From: Lachnospiraceae bacterium | GTDB taxonomy: Bacteria; Bacillota; Clostridia; Lachnospirales; Lachnospiraceae | DNA length: 43,458 bases | Assembly: GCA_017436865.1 (NCBI GenBank) | Contig: JAFSCH010000051.1 | Span: 1-43,458 of the forward strand | Direction: 5' to 3' | Program-made: the position numbers and the translations under genes | Notes under the pieces: model-generated | Database searches by the model: none | Told to the model about the DNA's origin: nothing | What the model saw: the letters and a program-made list of their open reading frames with translations, nothing else | Shown here: piece after piece, positions 32,612 to 40,303 of the stretch | How positions within the stretch are numbered: position 1 is the stretch's first letter | How the letters are laid out: each line of letters starts with the position of its first letter

Positions 32612-33364
32612 ATGGGCATTTCAAGAATTGGGAATATAACAGGATATGGACAGATTGCAAGTGGAAAAAGGATTAATAGGGCAGCAGATGATGCAGCGGG
32701 ACTTGCTATTGTAAATAAGCTTAAGGCAAACGCGCGGGGAACGCAGGTGGCCACACAGAATACGCGGGAAGGAATTCATGTAACCAATATTGCCGATGGC
32801 GGATACAACAGTATAATGGACAGACTACAAAGTATTCATGAATTATCGATTAAGGCGATGAATGGTTTGAATAGTGCTTCCGATTTGCAGGCGATTCAGG
32901 GAGAAATAGATCAGCATCTGCAAGGAATTGGAGAAGCTGCACGTAATACCATCTATAATGAACAGAAGTTGTTAGATGGTAGCATGGCGACCATGGAGAT
33001 AGCAAGCAATCCAACTGGTAAAGGAAGCTCGATTAAAATGTACAGTGCAGCTTTGGAGAAGCTAGGACTTGATGGATATAGTGTTTTAGGTAGTGAGATT
33101 AATCTGGATGCTGTGACTAAGGCGATGGAGAAAGTGAGTAGTGATAGAAGTAAGCTTGGTGCAGCAGCAAATGGTTTAGAGGCAAGGGAACGTGCAAATC
33201 AAATCGCTTATGAAAATATGACAGCAGCACAGAGCCGTATCGAGGACTTGGAAATGGGCAAAGCAGTATCGGAGCTTCGAAAGGAAGAGACTTTGCAGGA
33301 TGTAAAGATTGCTATGCTGAATAAGAAAAAAGAACAGGATAAGAAAATTTTAAGGTTGTTATAA
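32612..33364 (+). CDS. Short divergent flagellin-like protein
   Basis: A 250-residue protein with both conserved flagellin regions. SGKRINRAADDAAGLAI and the helix SIMDRLQSIHELSIKAMNG match the N-terminal D0/D1 region, and KLGAAANGLEARERANQIA followed by MTAAQSRIEDLEMGKAVSEL matches the C-terminal D1. The usual first 20 or so residues are shortened to MGISRIGNITGYGQIA, and the terminal helix ends KKKEQDKKILRLL rather than the normal QANQ-rich sequence. The D2/D3 hypervariable part is nearly absent. It may be a minor filament component or a non-filament derivative. AGAGGAG precedes the ATG; the gene is solitary. Confidence 0.85.
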   Translation: MGISRIGNITGYGQIASGKRINRAADDAAGLAIVNKLKANARGTQVATQNTREGIHVTNIADGGYNSIMDRLQSIHELSIKAMNGLNSASDLQAIQGEIDQHLQGIGEAARNTIYNEQKLLDGSMATMEIASNPTGKGSSIKMYSAALEKLGLDGYSVLGSEINLDAVTKAMEKVSSDRSKLGAAANGLEARERANQIAYENMTAAQSRIEDLEMGKAVSELRKEETLQDVKIAMLNKKKEQDKKILRLL

Positions 33365-33419
33365 TTCATAGTTAGTATATGGTACTTTGATGCGTTGATA
33401 TATTAATAAAGTCAAAAAG

Positions 33420-33454
33420 ATGCAAGAATTTAAGAAGTATTCTTGCATTTTTTT
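33420..33454 (+). terminator. Terminator after the flagellin-like gene
   Basis: ATGCAAGAAT and ATTCTTGCAT form a perfect 10-bp stem followed by TTTTTT. Confidence 0.9.
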
Positions 33455-33514
33455 GCATTGTTGGCTAGAATTTTATTATAGGTCAATGAAAATGGTTGGA
33501 GAGGATGTTGAAGG

Positions 33515-34537
33515 ATGGCAAAAATAACAATTCAAAATATGGCAAAGGAGCTGGGACTTTCCAGAAATACGGTGTCATTGGCTTTGAAAAGAAGTGATTT
33601 GGTTTCTGTGCAGACTCAGGAGATGGTGTTACGTTATGCAGCTAGAATAGGGTATATCGATGATGCGCCTATAAAGGAGAAAGTAGCAGTACCGGTGGGG
33701 AACGGATATCATATTATGATATTGCGAAAACCGGAAGGTGCTGTTTATTGGGATAAAGTTATTAATGGAATATCAGAAGAGGCTAGTAAAAATCATTGTC
33801 AGACTCATGTTGCTGTTATATCGGATGAAGAAGAGGAAAGTGGACGTTTTCCTCTGGGATTAGATGAAAAGATAGATGCTGTTTTTTGTGTGAAATTACT
33901 TCGATGGGAATATCTAAAGAAGATAAAGGATAGTGGATATCCGATTTTTATTCTGGATGGCTATCAAGATTCACGAAAGGAAGCATTGGGGGATATTGTA
34001 AGAAGTGAGGGCGTTAGATCAGTATCTTGTCTTACGAGACATTTGATAGAACAGGGAATGACTAGAATTGGCTTTTTGAATGAGCATAGTAGTAGTTATG
34101 AATCTATGCATGACAGATATATAGGATATTTGTATGCTATGAGGGAAGCAGGCTTACAAGCAGATGAAAATTTGATTGAGCCTGATATGAGGGATACCGA
34201 TTTTTATTTCCAGAGTACTTTTGACGCATTGGTGGAGAGTGTTGGAGCGATGCCGGAAGCAGTGGTGTGTGGTAACGATCAGATAGCACAATATCTTACG
34301 TTAGCATTGCGTAAAATGGGCTTAAGAGTACCTGAAGATGTGGCTGTTACAGGTTTTGATGATGATGAGAGTGATAGGTTGGATCCATTTTTTACAACGG
34401 TACATGTAAATGCAAGATGGTTAGGGCGCAGGATGGTGCAGGTTTTTTTGTGGAGAATGCAGAATCCGGATGCGCCGTATGAGAAAATAGTAGTAGAAGG
34501 TAAAGTGAAAATACGTAGATCCTCTTGTAAAATATAA
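33515..34537 (+). CDS. LacI family transcriptional regulator
   Basis: A 340-residue LacI/GalR regulator. The N-terminal helix-turn-helix is TIQNMAKELGLSRNTVSLAL, followed by a hinge region and a periplasmic-binding-like sugar domain with VCGNDQIAQYLTLALRKMGL, VPEDVAVTGFDDDESD. It sits ahead of a decayed galactoside locus and is probably its former repressor. GTGCA-rich dyads after its 3' end are the likely operators. The frame is intact, with its own terminator. Confidence 0.92.
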   Translation: MAKITIQNMAKELGLSRNTVSLALKRSDLVSVQTQEMVLRYAARIGYIDDAPIKEKVAVPVGNGYHIMILRKPEGAVYWDKVINGISEEASKNHCQTHVAVISDEEEESGRFPLGLDEKIDAVFCVKLLRWEYLKKIKDSGYPIFILDGYQDSRKEALGDIVRSEGVRSVSCLTRHLIEQGMTRIGFLNEHSSSYESMHDRYIGYLYAMREAGLQADENLIEPDMRDTDFYFQSTFDALVESVGAMPEAVVCGNDQIAQYLTLALRKMGLRVPEDVAVTGFDDDESDRLDPFFTTVHVNARWLGRRMVQVFLWRMQNPDAPYEKIVVEGKVKIRRSSCKI

Positions 34538-34552
34538 GAATGATGATGAAAA

Positions 34553-34587
34553 GATGTGATAAATGATAAATTTATCATGTCTTTTTT
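34553..34587 (+). terminator. Terminator after the LacI gene
   Basis: GATGTGATAAA pairs with TTTATCATGTC over 11 bp (two G-T pairs) around a 7-nt loop, then TTTTTT. Confidence 0.8.
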
Positions 34588-34617
34588 GTTTTGTGAAAAT
34601 AAAACAAAAATAAGTGC

Positions 34618-34747
34618 AAAATCGTGCATTTACACCAAGAATAAATGTGTGAACTGCTGAAAAGAGGGATAAATGCACGATTTTGATTGACAAATTGTAT
34701 CAAAATATAGTTTAATTATCGTGCAAAGCACTAATATGCACGCGTGC
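34618..34747. promoter_or_regulatory. Cluster of GTGCA dyads, putative LacI-family operators
   Basis: A perfect 15-bp inverted repeat joins AAAATCGTGCATTTA (34618-34632) and TAAATGCACGATTTT (34670-34684), 37 nt apart. Downstream are GTGCAAAGCAC (34721-34731) and GCACGCGTGC (34738-34747). All share the TCGTGCA/TGCACGA half-site. They flank the promoter of the binding-protein gene and fit a looping repressor; the link to the upstream LacI gene is inferred. Confidence 0.55.
34687..34716 (+). promoter_or_regulatory. Promoter of the decayed galactoside operon
   Basis: A consensus TTGACA at 34687-34692 and TTTAAT at 34711-34716, 18 bp apart, lie between the GTGCA dyads. The promoter looks intact although the genes behind it are broken. 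Confidence 0.6.
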
Positions 34748-34813
34748 GAAAAAGAAAATGAAAGGAGTAATGATTGGTGGAGTAAAAGGTTAAGAAACGA
34801 GGAGGCATATTTT

Positions 34814-35617
34814 ATGAAGAGAAAGATGATTTCGAGTATGTTAATAGGAGTTACCCTAATGAGTATGTTATCAGGATGTGGTAATCATGAATCAGCGAGT
34901 GTAGCAACGGATAATGCAGAAAAGAAAGAAACTGTAGAAGAACAAGTATCAGATGAACCTATCGATGTGCTGAATCAGGAAGAAACGTTAAAGCTTGCAA
35001 TTGTGACAATGCAGGGATACACAACACCTGATAGTGAAACAGAAAAATGGATGGAAGAGAGATATAATCTGGATATAGAAGTGATTGCTCTTCCGGGATG
35101 GTCTGATGGAACAGCAAAGATATCATTGCTTATGGGAGATGAAACACAAAGACCGGATATCATCTAGTGGTGGAACATGGAAGCAGATTTTGCACAGTGG
35201 GTAGATGCGGGGCTATTGGTAGATGTGTCACCATACATGGAAAAATATACTGTGATGAGAGATTACTACAATAGTATTGATCCTGGTGTGTTATTCTATG
35301 CAGCAAGTGATGATGGTGCCGTTTACCGTATTCCTGGTGATGTGGCAGAGCCGGCATGTGAAACATTATGGATTCGACAGGACTGGTTGGATAATCTTGG
35401 TTTAGAAGTTCCTACCACATTAGATGAACTGAGAACAGACATTGGTGATATTGTAAAAGAGTATTCATGGAGTGTGATTAATGGAAATAGATCATTAGAT
35501 GAATGGGATACCTATATCGCGGATTTGGAAGCAGCAGGACTTGAGCAAGTTATTGATGAACTTACGCAATTACACGGCGCTCAGATGCAGGAATATGCAG
35601 AGTTTGTAAGTAAATAG
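34814..35617 (+). pseudogene. Broken extracellular sugar-binding lipoprotein (LplA-type ABC component)
   Basis: The start is intact: GAGGAGG, then a lipoprotein signal ending in the lipobox MLSGCG, then an LplA-like N-terminal domain (EETLKLAIVTMQGY, TEKWMEERYNLDIEVI). The frame meets TAG at 35165-35167 after QRPDII, where homologues carry Trp. It continues without shift as WWNMEADFAQWVDAGLLVDV and LWIRQDWLDNLGLEVPTTLDEL. At TTLDELRT-DIGDIVKEY it jumps directly to what looks like the family C terminus (SLDEWDTYIADLEAAGL), so about 250-300 residues seem missing in frame. The total is 268 codons against roughly 520-560 expected. The permease genes that normally accompany it are absent. Confidence 0.8.
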
Positions 35618-35638
35618 TAGAGTAGTAGGAGGAAAAAA

Positions 35639-36613
35639 GTGGCTATTGTATATGATGAAATAGAAAAAGTATTTTTGCTAAGTACGGAAAATACGACATA
35701 TGCGATTCTGATTAATAATTGGGAAGCTACTTATTTTAACTTTGATGAAAATAAATTGTTGGAAATAGCCAAACAGGCTGCTAAATTAGGAATTGAGATG
35801 TTTGTGCTTGATGATGGATGGTTTGGCAAAAGAAATAAAGATGACAGCTCTCTAGGAGATTGGAATGTAAATCTTGAAAAGATTCCAGGTGGTTTACATA
35901 AATTATCACAGGAATTAAAAGCAATGGGATTAAAATTTGGTATATGGGTGGAACCGGAGATGATATCACCGGATTCAGATTTGTATCGAAACCATCCTGA
36001 TTGGGCAATACAGATTCCTGGAAGAGATATAACGCAAAGTAGGGCGCAGTATGTGCTGGATTTGTCGAGACGGGAAATTGTAGATTATGTATATGAACAA
36101 ATTGCTCGAGTTCTTCGAAGTGCTGAAATATCTTATTTGAAATGGGATATGAACCGACAGCTTACTACCATTGGAAGTATAGGGTTATCTTCAGACAGAC
36201 AAGGAGAACTCTTCCATAGATATGTTCTGGGAGTATATCAGCTACAAGAAAAATTAATTACAGAATTTCCTGATTTGCTTCTTGAAAATTGTTCTGGTGG
36301 AGGGGCGCGTTTTGATCCGGGTATGTTATACTATAGTCCACAGATATGGTGTTCTGATGACACGGATGCAATAGAGCGACTGGCGATTCAGGAAGGAACA
36401 GCATTGCTGTATCCATTATCCTGTATAGGAGCACATGTCAGTGTCTGCCCGAATCATGCTGTTGGTAGAGTAACACCATTAGAAACAGAATGTGTATACC
36501 GCATGAATGAAAAGCAATATTCATCGGATGTGCTAATGAACTGTGGAATCCGAATTTGTCCGGCAAATAGAGATTTTGTAAGTAATTTGTTTTATCTAGA
36601 AAAGTTAACATAG
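35639..36613 (+). pseudogene. Internally deleted GH36 alpha-galactosidase remnant
   Basis: A 324-residue open frame starting GTG with AGGAGG 6 bp upstream. The first about 20 residues (MAIVYDEIEKVFLLSTENTT) match the true N terminus of GH36 alpha-galactosidases, then the frame passes straight to NNWEATYFNF, which normally lies some 300 residues later. The TIM-barrel core follows with LDDGWFGKR, nucleophile Asp170 in LKWDMNR and acid/base Asp240 in CSDDTD. After GRVTPLETE the frame again jumps to the C-terminal end (SSDVLMNCGIRI). So the beta-sandwich domain and part of the barrel and C-terminal domain are lost, both in frame. Activity is improbable despite retained catalytic residues. Confidence 0.8.
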
Positions 36614-36623
36614 TAAAGTATAG

Positions 36624-36652
36624 AAATGGGGTTGCAAAATGCAACCCCATTT
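36624..36652. terminator. Bidirectional terminator between convergent genes
   Basis: AAATGGGGTTGCA and TGCAACCCCATTT form a perfect 13-bp stem with a 3-nt loop between the alpha-galactosidase remnant and the minus-strand phosphofructokinase gene. T tracts are weak on both sides. Confidence 0.8.
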
Positions 36653-36655
36653 GTC

Positions 36656-37903
36656 TTATTTTCGATAAAGTTCTTTTGGTGTGTAAAGATGTCTTGGAAT
36701 ACCATCTACCATGACAGGGGAAACATCGCCTTGGATTAAAGGTTCAACATAGGTAATAAATGCATCGGTAACGTATGTGCCATCTGCATTTATCCATTCT
36801 CTTGGAACGCATTTCTCGTCATTGGCAATTTTGTGAACATCCTTTACAGCGGTTCCGCACTGATATGGATCATCTGAGATTCTCTGTAATACGACCATTT
36901 GACCGGAATCGCCTTCGTCAGCAGCTTTTACAGCGGCACCACCTACCTGATATGCCTCTAAGATATCGACACGTGAACTCAGGTGTGAAGCAGCACGTTG
37001 TAAGGTGCTGAATTCAATGGCTCTTGTCTTACAACCTAATTCACCTGCAATATAGCTTGCAAGGAAAGCGGCGGTACCGGAAAGTTGTTTGTGACCAAAG
37101 GAATCTACAAAGTTAATGTCTTTTCCAAGTTCACATACATAATTTCCGTCTGCGGTACGAATACCTTCAGAAACAGCTACAACAACGGATGTTTTTTTCT
37201 TGAGCAGTTTCTCTACCCGGCTCTTAAAGTTGTCAATATCAAAGGTAAGTTCCGGGAGATAGATTAAGTCAGGTCCTTCGCAATCTTCACCTTTGGAAAG
37301 AGCTGCGGCACCTGTTAACCAACCGGCATTACGTCCCATGATTTCTACAATGGTAACTAGTCCCTTAGGATATTCCAGGCAGAAACCGTCACGGATAATT
37401 TCCTTCATGGAAGTACCAATATATTTAGCTGCGCTTCCAAATCCCGGGGTATGATCTGTTAAAGCAAGATCATTGTCTATGGTTTTCGGACAGCCGATGA
37501 AACGTGTTGTGTGTCCGGTAAGAATAGCATAATCAGACAATTTTTTGATCGTGTCCATAGAATCATTTCCGCCGATATAGATAAAGGCTTCGATATCAAG
37601 TTTGTCTAAAATGGAGAAAATCTTTTCATAGACTTCTTTATCCTCATGGATTCCCGGGAGTTTATAACGACAGGAACCAAGGAAAGCAGCAGGAGTTCTT
37701 TTAAGCAGTTCTACATCTAACTCTGTTCGGATGTGATCTGACAGATCGATATAATTTTCTTCTAATAATCCCTGAATACCGTGTAACATACCATATACCT
37801 TATTCGCGCCACGGTCTATAGCGGTTCGATAAACACCTGCAAGACTGGAATTGATTGCGGCTGTAGGACCGCCTGACTGACCAACGATGACATTTCTTTT
37901 CAT
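36656..37903 (-). CDS. pfp: Pyrophosphate-type 6-phosphofructokinase
   Basis: A 415-residue phosphofructokinase converting fructose 6-phosphate to the 1,6-bisphosphate. GQSGGPTAAINSSL is the N-terminal phosphate loop. The donor-specificity positions read GGNDS (Asp114) and PKTIDND (Lys140), where ATP enzymes have Gly at both, so PPi is the likely donor. The usual Asp before these (GGDDS) is Asn here, an uncommon variant. AGGAGG precedes the ATG. It is monocistronic. In vivo it would be reversible and save ATP in glycolysis. Confidence 0.88.
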   Translation of the reverse strand: MKRNVIVGQSGGPTAAINSSLAGVYRTAIDRGANKVYGMLHGIQGLLEENYIDLSDHIRTELDVELLKRTPAAFLGSCRYKLPGIHEDKEVYEKIFSILDKLDIEAFIYIGGNDSMDTIKKLSDYAILTGHTTRFIGCPKTIDNDLALTDHTPGFGSAAKYIGTSMKEIIRDGFCLEYPKGLVTIVEIMGRNAGWLTGAAALSKGEDCEGPDLIYLPELTFDIDNFKSRVEKLLKKKTSVVVAVSEGIRTADGNYVCELGKDINFVDSFGHKQLSGTAAFLASYIAGELGCKTRAIEFSTLQRAASHLSSRVDILEAYQVGGAAVKAADEGDSGQMVVLQRISDDPYQCGTAVKDVHKIANDEKCVPREWINADGTYVTDAFITYVEPLIQGDVSPVMVDGIPRHLYTPKELYRK

Positions 37904-38038
37904 ATAGTTTCCTCCTTTTACAAATACTCTTTTTGATATTTTAATACATTATTCTGTTAATTTCCATAATATATTTTATGTTTACTGAATTTAACGAAAA
38001 AAATTGTGCAAAATAGATAATGGGTTACAAAAATAATA

Positions 38039-38050
38039 GAACATGCGTTC
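38039..38050 (+). promoter_or_regulatory. LexA (SOS) box upstream of uvrB
   Basis: GAACATGCGTTC matches the GAAC-N4-GTTC core of the Gram-positive LexA box exactly. It lies about 105 bp before uvrB and 33 bp before a TATACT -10 element. Confidence 0.75.
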
Positions 38051-38082
38051 ATAAAAATCTGTACTTATTATGTGTTTTATGA

Positions 38083-38088
38083 TATACT
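38083..38088 (+). promoter_or_regulatory. -10 element of the uvrB promoter
   Basis: TATACT in GATATACTGTAA; the -35 at 17-bp spacing (TGTACT) is weak. The LexA box lies immediately upstream. The remaining 252-bp gap shows no other feature. Confidence 0.45.
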
Positions 38089-38155
38089 GTAAAACGATGT
38101 ATAGATAGTTTTGACGTCTTTTCTTTTTTTATTACTTTGGAGGTGAATTGCGGCT

Positions 38156-40150
38156 ATGGATTTTAAATTGCATAGTGAATATGCCCCAACCGGTGACCAG
38201 CCACAGGCGATTGAAAAGCTTGTGAAAGGGTTTCAGGAAGGGAATCAGTTTCAGACTTTACTTGGTGTTACAGGTTCTGGTAAGACCTTTACCATGGCTA
38301 ATATTATTCAGGCTTTGAATAAGCCTACCTTAATTATTGCACATAATAAGACTTTGGCAGGACAGCTTTATGGAGAGATGAAGGAATTTTTTCCTGAAAA
38401 TGCTGTAGAGTATTTTGTGTCTTATTATGATTATTATCAGCCAGAGGCATATATCCCTTCTTCGGATACTTATATTGCAAAGGATTCAGCAGTAAATGAA
38501 GAGATAGATAAGTTAAGACTTTCTGCGACGGCTTCTTTGACAGAGAGAAAAGATGTTATTGTTGTAGCCAGTGTGTCTTGTATCTATGGTCTTGGTAGTC
38601 CTGATGAGTATCAGGGAATGATGTTATCTTTGCGCCCGGGGATGATAAAGGACAGAGATGATGTGATTCGTACGTTAATCGAGATGCAGTATGACAGAAA
38701 TGATATGGATCTTGATAGAGGACGATTTCGAGTACATGGAGATATTTTAGATATTCATCCTGCACAAGGTGGAGAGTTTCTGGTACGTGTAGAGTTTTTT
38801 GGTGATGAGATTGATAGGATTACAGAGATAGACCCTGTGACACAGAGAACACATGCAAGCTTAGAGCATGTAACAATATTCCCGGCTTCTCACTATGTAG
38901 TTGCTCCGGAAAGAATAAAAGTAGCATGTCAGAATATTGAAGAAGAGTTAAAAGAGAGAGTTCAGTATTTTAAGAGTGAAGATAAATTATTAGAGGCGCA
39001 GAGAATTTCGGAGAGAACCAACTTTGATATTGAAATGCTTCGAGAAACAGGATTTTGTTCCGGTATTGAGAATTATTCCAGACATCTGAATGGAACAGAA
39101 GAAGGGGAGCCGCCGTATTGTCTACTTGATTTCTTTAAAGATGATTTTTTGATTATTGTAGATGAGTCTCATATTACGATTCCTCAAGTGCGTGGTATGT
39201 ATGCTGGTGACAGATCCAGAAAGACGACGTTAGTTGATTATGGTTTCCGTCTGCCATCGGCACTGGATAACAGACCTTTGCAGTTTGATGAGTTTGAGCA
39301 GAAGATAGATCAGATGCTTTTTGTTTCTGCTACACCAAATGTATATGAAGAGGAGCATGAGCTGTTCCGAGCAGAACAGATTATAAGACCGACAGGATTG
39401 CTTGATCCTGAGATTGAGATTCATCCTGTGGAAGGGCAGATTGATGATCTGATTTCCAAGATAAAGAAGGAAACAGCGGAGCATAATAAGGTATTGGTTA
39501 CAACGTTGACAAAGCGTATGGCGGAAGACTTAACAAGGTATATGAGTGAGATTGGTATTCGAGTAAAGTACCTTCATTCGGATATTGATACGTTGGAACG
39601 TGCGCAGATTATTCGAGATATGCGACTGGATGTATTTGATGTACTAGTTGGTATTAATCTATTACGAGAAGGACTAGATATTCCAGAGATTTCCTTGGTT
39701 GCAATATTAGATGCAGATAAGGAAGGGTTCCTGCGTTCAGCAACTTCCCTTATTCAGACGGTAGGTCGTGCAGCGAGAAATGCGCAGGGGCATGTTGTGA
39801 TGTATGCAGATACCATTACGGATTCCATTCAGGTTACGCTAGATGAAACAGCTAGAAGGCGCGCGATTCAGCAGAAGTATAATGAAGAGCATGGTATTAC
39901 GCCGCAGACGATTAAGAAGGCTGTCAGAGATTTGATTCGTATTTCAAAAGAAATTGCCAAGGAAGAGCAGGTATTTGAAAAAGATCCAGAGTCTATGAAT
40001 GAGAAGGAGCTTAAGAAGCTGATTGCTTCTGTAGAGAAGAAGATGAAGAAAGCGGCAGCAGACCTAAATTTTGAGGCAGCAGTTGAACTTCGTGATAAGA
40101 TGACGGAATTAAAGAAGATGTTAAATGAAATGACGGGTGGTATGTCGTAA
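38156..40150 (+). CDS. uvrB: Excinuclease ABC subunit B
   Basis: A 664-residue UvrB, the damage-verifying helicase-like subunit of nucleotide excision repair. It has Walker [10 protein letters not shown], the [12 protein letters not shown] beta-hairpin, the DEAD-like DESHIT motif, [13 protein letters not shown] and QTVGRAARN helicase motifs, and the C-terminal UVR domain ([13 protein letters not shown]) that binds UvrC. Full family length. GGAGGTGA precedes the ATG. A LexA box upstream indicates SOS control, and uvrA follows in the same direction. Confidence 0.98.
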   Translation: MDFKLHSEYAPTGDQPQAIEKLVKGFQEGNQFQTLLGVTGSGKTFTMANIIQALNKPTLIIAHNKTLAGQLYGEMKEFFPENAVEYFVSYYDYYQPEAYIPSSDTYIAKDSAVNEEIDKLRLSATASLTERKDVIVVASVSCIYGLGSPDEYQGMMLSLRPGMIKDRDDVIRTLIEMQYDRNDMDLDRGRFRVHGDILDIHPAQGGEFLVRVEFFGDEIDRITEIDPVTQRTHASLEHVTIFPASHYVVAPERIKVACQNIEEELKERVQYFKSEDKLLEAQRISERTNFDIEMLRETGFCSGIENYSRHLNGTEEGEPPYCLLDFFKDDFLIIVDESHITIPQVRGMYAGDRSRKTTLVDYGFRLPSALDNRPLQFDEFEQKIDQMLFVSATPNVYEEEHELFRAEQIIRPTGLLDPEIEIHPVEGQIDDLISKIKKETAEHNKVLVTTLTKRMAEDLTRYMSEIGIRVKYLHSDIDTLERAQIIRDMRLDVFDVLVGINLLREGLDIPEISLVAILDADKEGFLRSATSLIQTVGRAARNAQGHVVMYADTITDSIQVTLDETARRRAIQQKYNEEHGITPQTIKKAVRDLIRISKEIAKEEQVFEKDPESMNEKELKKLIASVEKKMKKAAADLNFEAAVELRDKMTELKKMLNEMTGGMS

Positions 40151-40189
40151 ATTACGGTTATAGTAAAGTTATAAGGGAACTATTCGGCA

Positions 40190-40268
40190 GGAATACGCAA
40201 TTACTGCGGATTCCGTGAGAAAATGTATAATAATTACGTTATAGGTTAGTGCATTTACGGCACTGACC
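40190..40268 (+). repeat. Two hairpins in the uvrB-uvrA intergenic region
   Basis: GGAATACGCA/TGCGGATTCC (40190-40214, one mismatch, 5-nt loop) and GGTTAGTGC/GCACTGACC (40244-40268, one G-T pair, 7-nt loop). Neither is followed by a T run, so they look like transcript structures rather than terminators; they may tune uvrA expression. Confidence 0.45.
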
Positions 40269-40303
40269 GTAAGAAAGTATGCCGTTAAATGAGGAGAATG
40301 AAA

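Noticed and set aside
34723-34813. N-terminal extension of the binding lipoprotein from upstream codons
   Set aside because: The extension covers the operators and lacks a signal peptide; the ATG at 34814 has GAGGAGG and starts a proper lipoprotein signal.
35165-35167. TAG as a recoded codon (pyrrolysine or programmed read-through)
   Set aside because: Homologues have Trp here, the same gene also lacks its middle, and the next gene is damaged too; simple decay explains it better.
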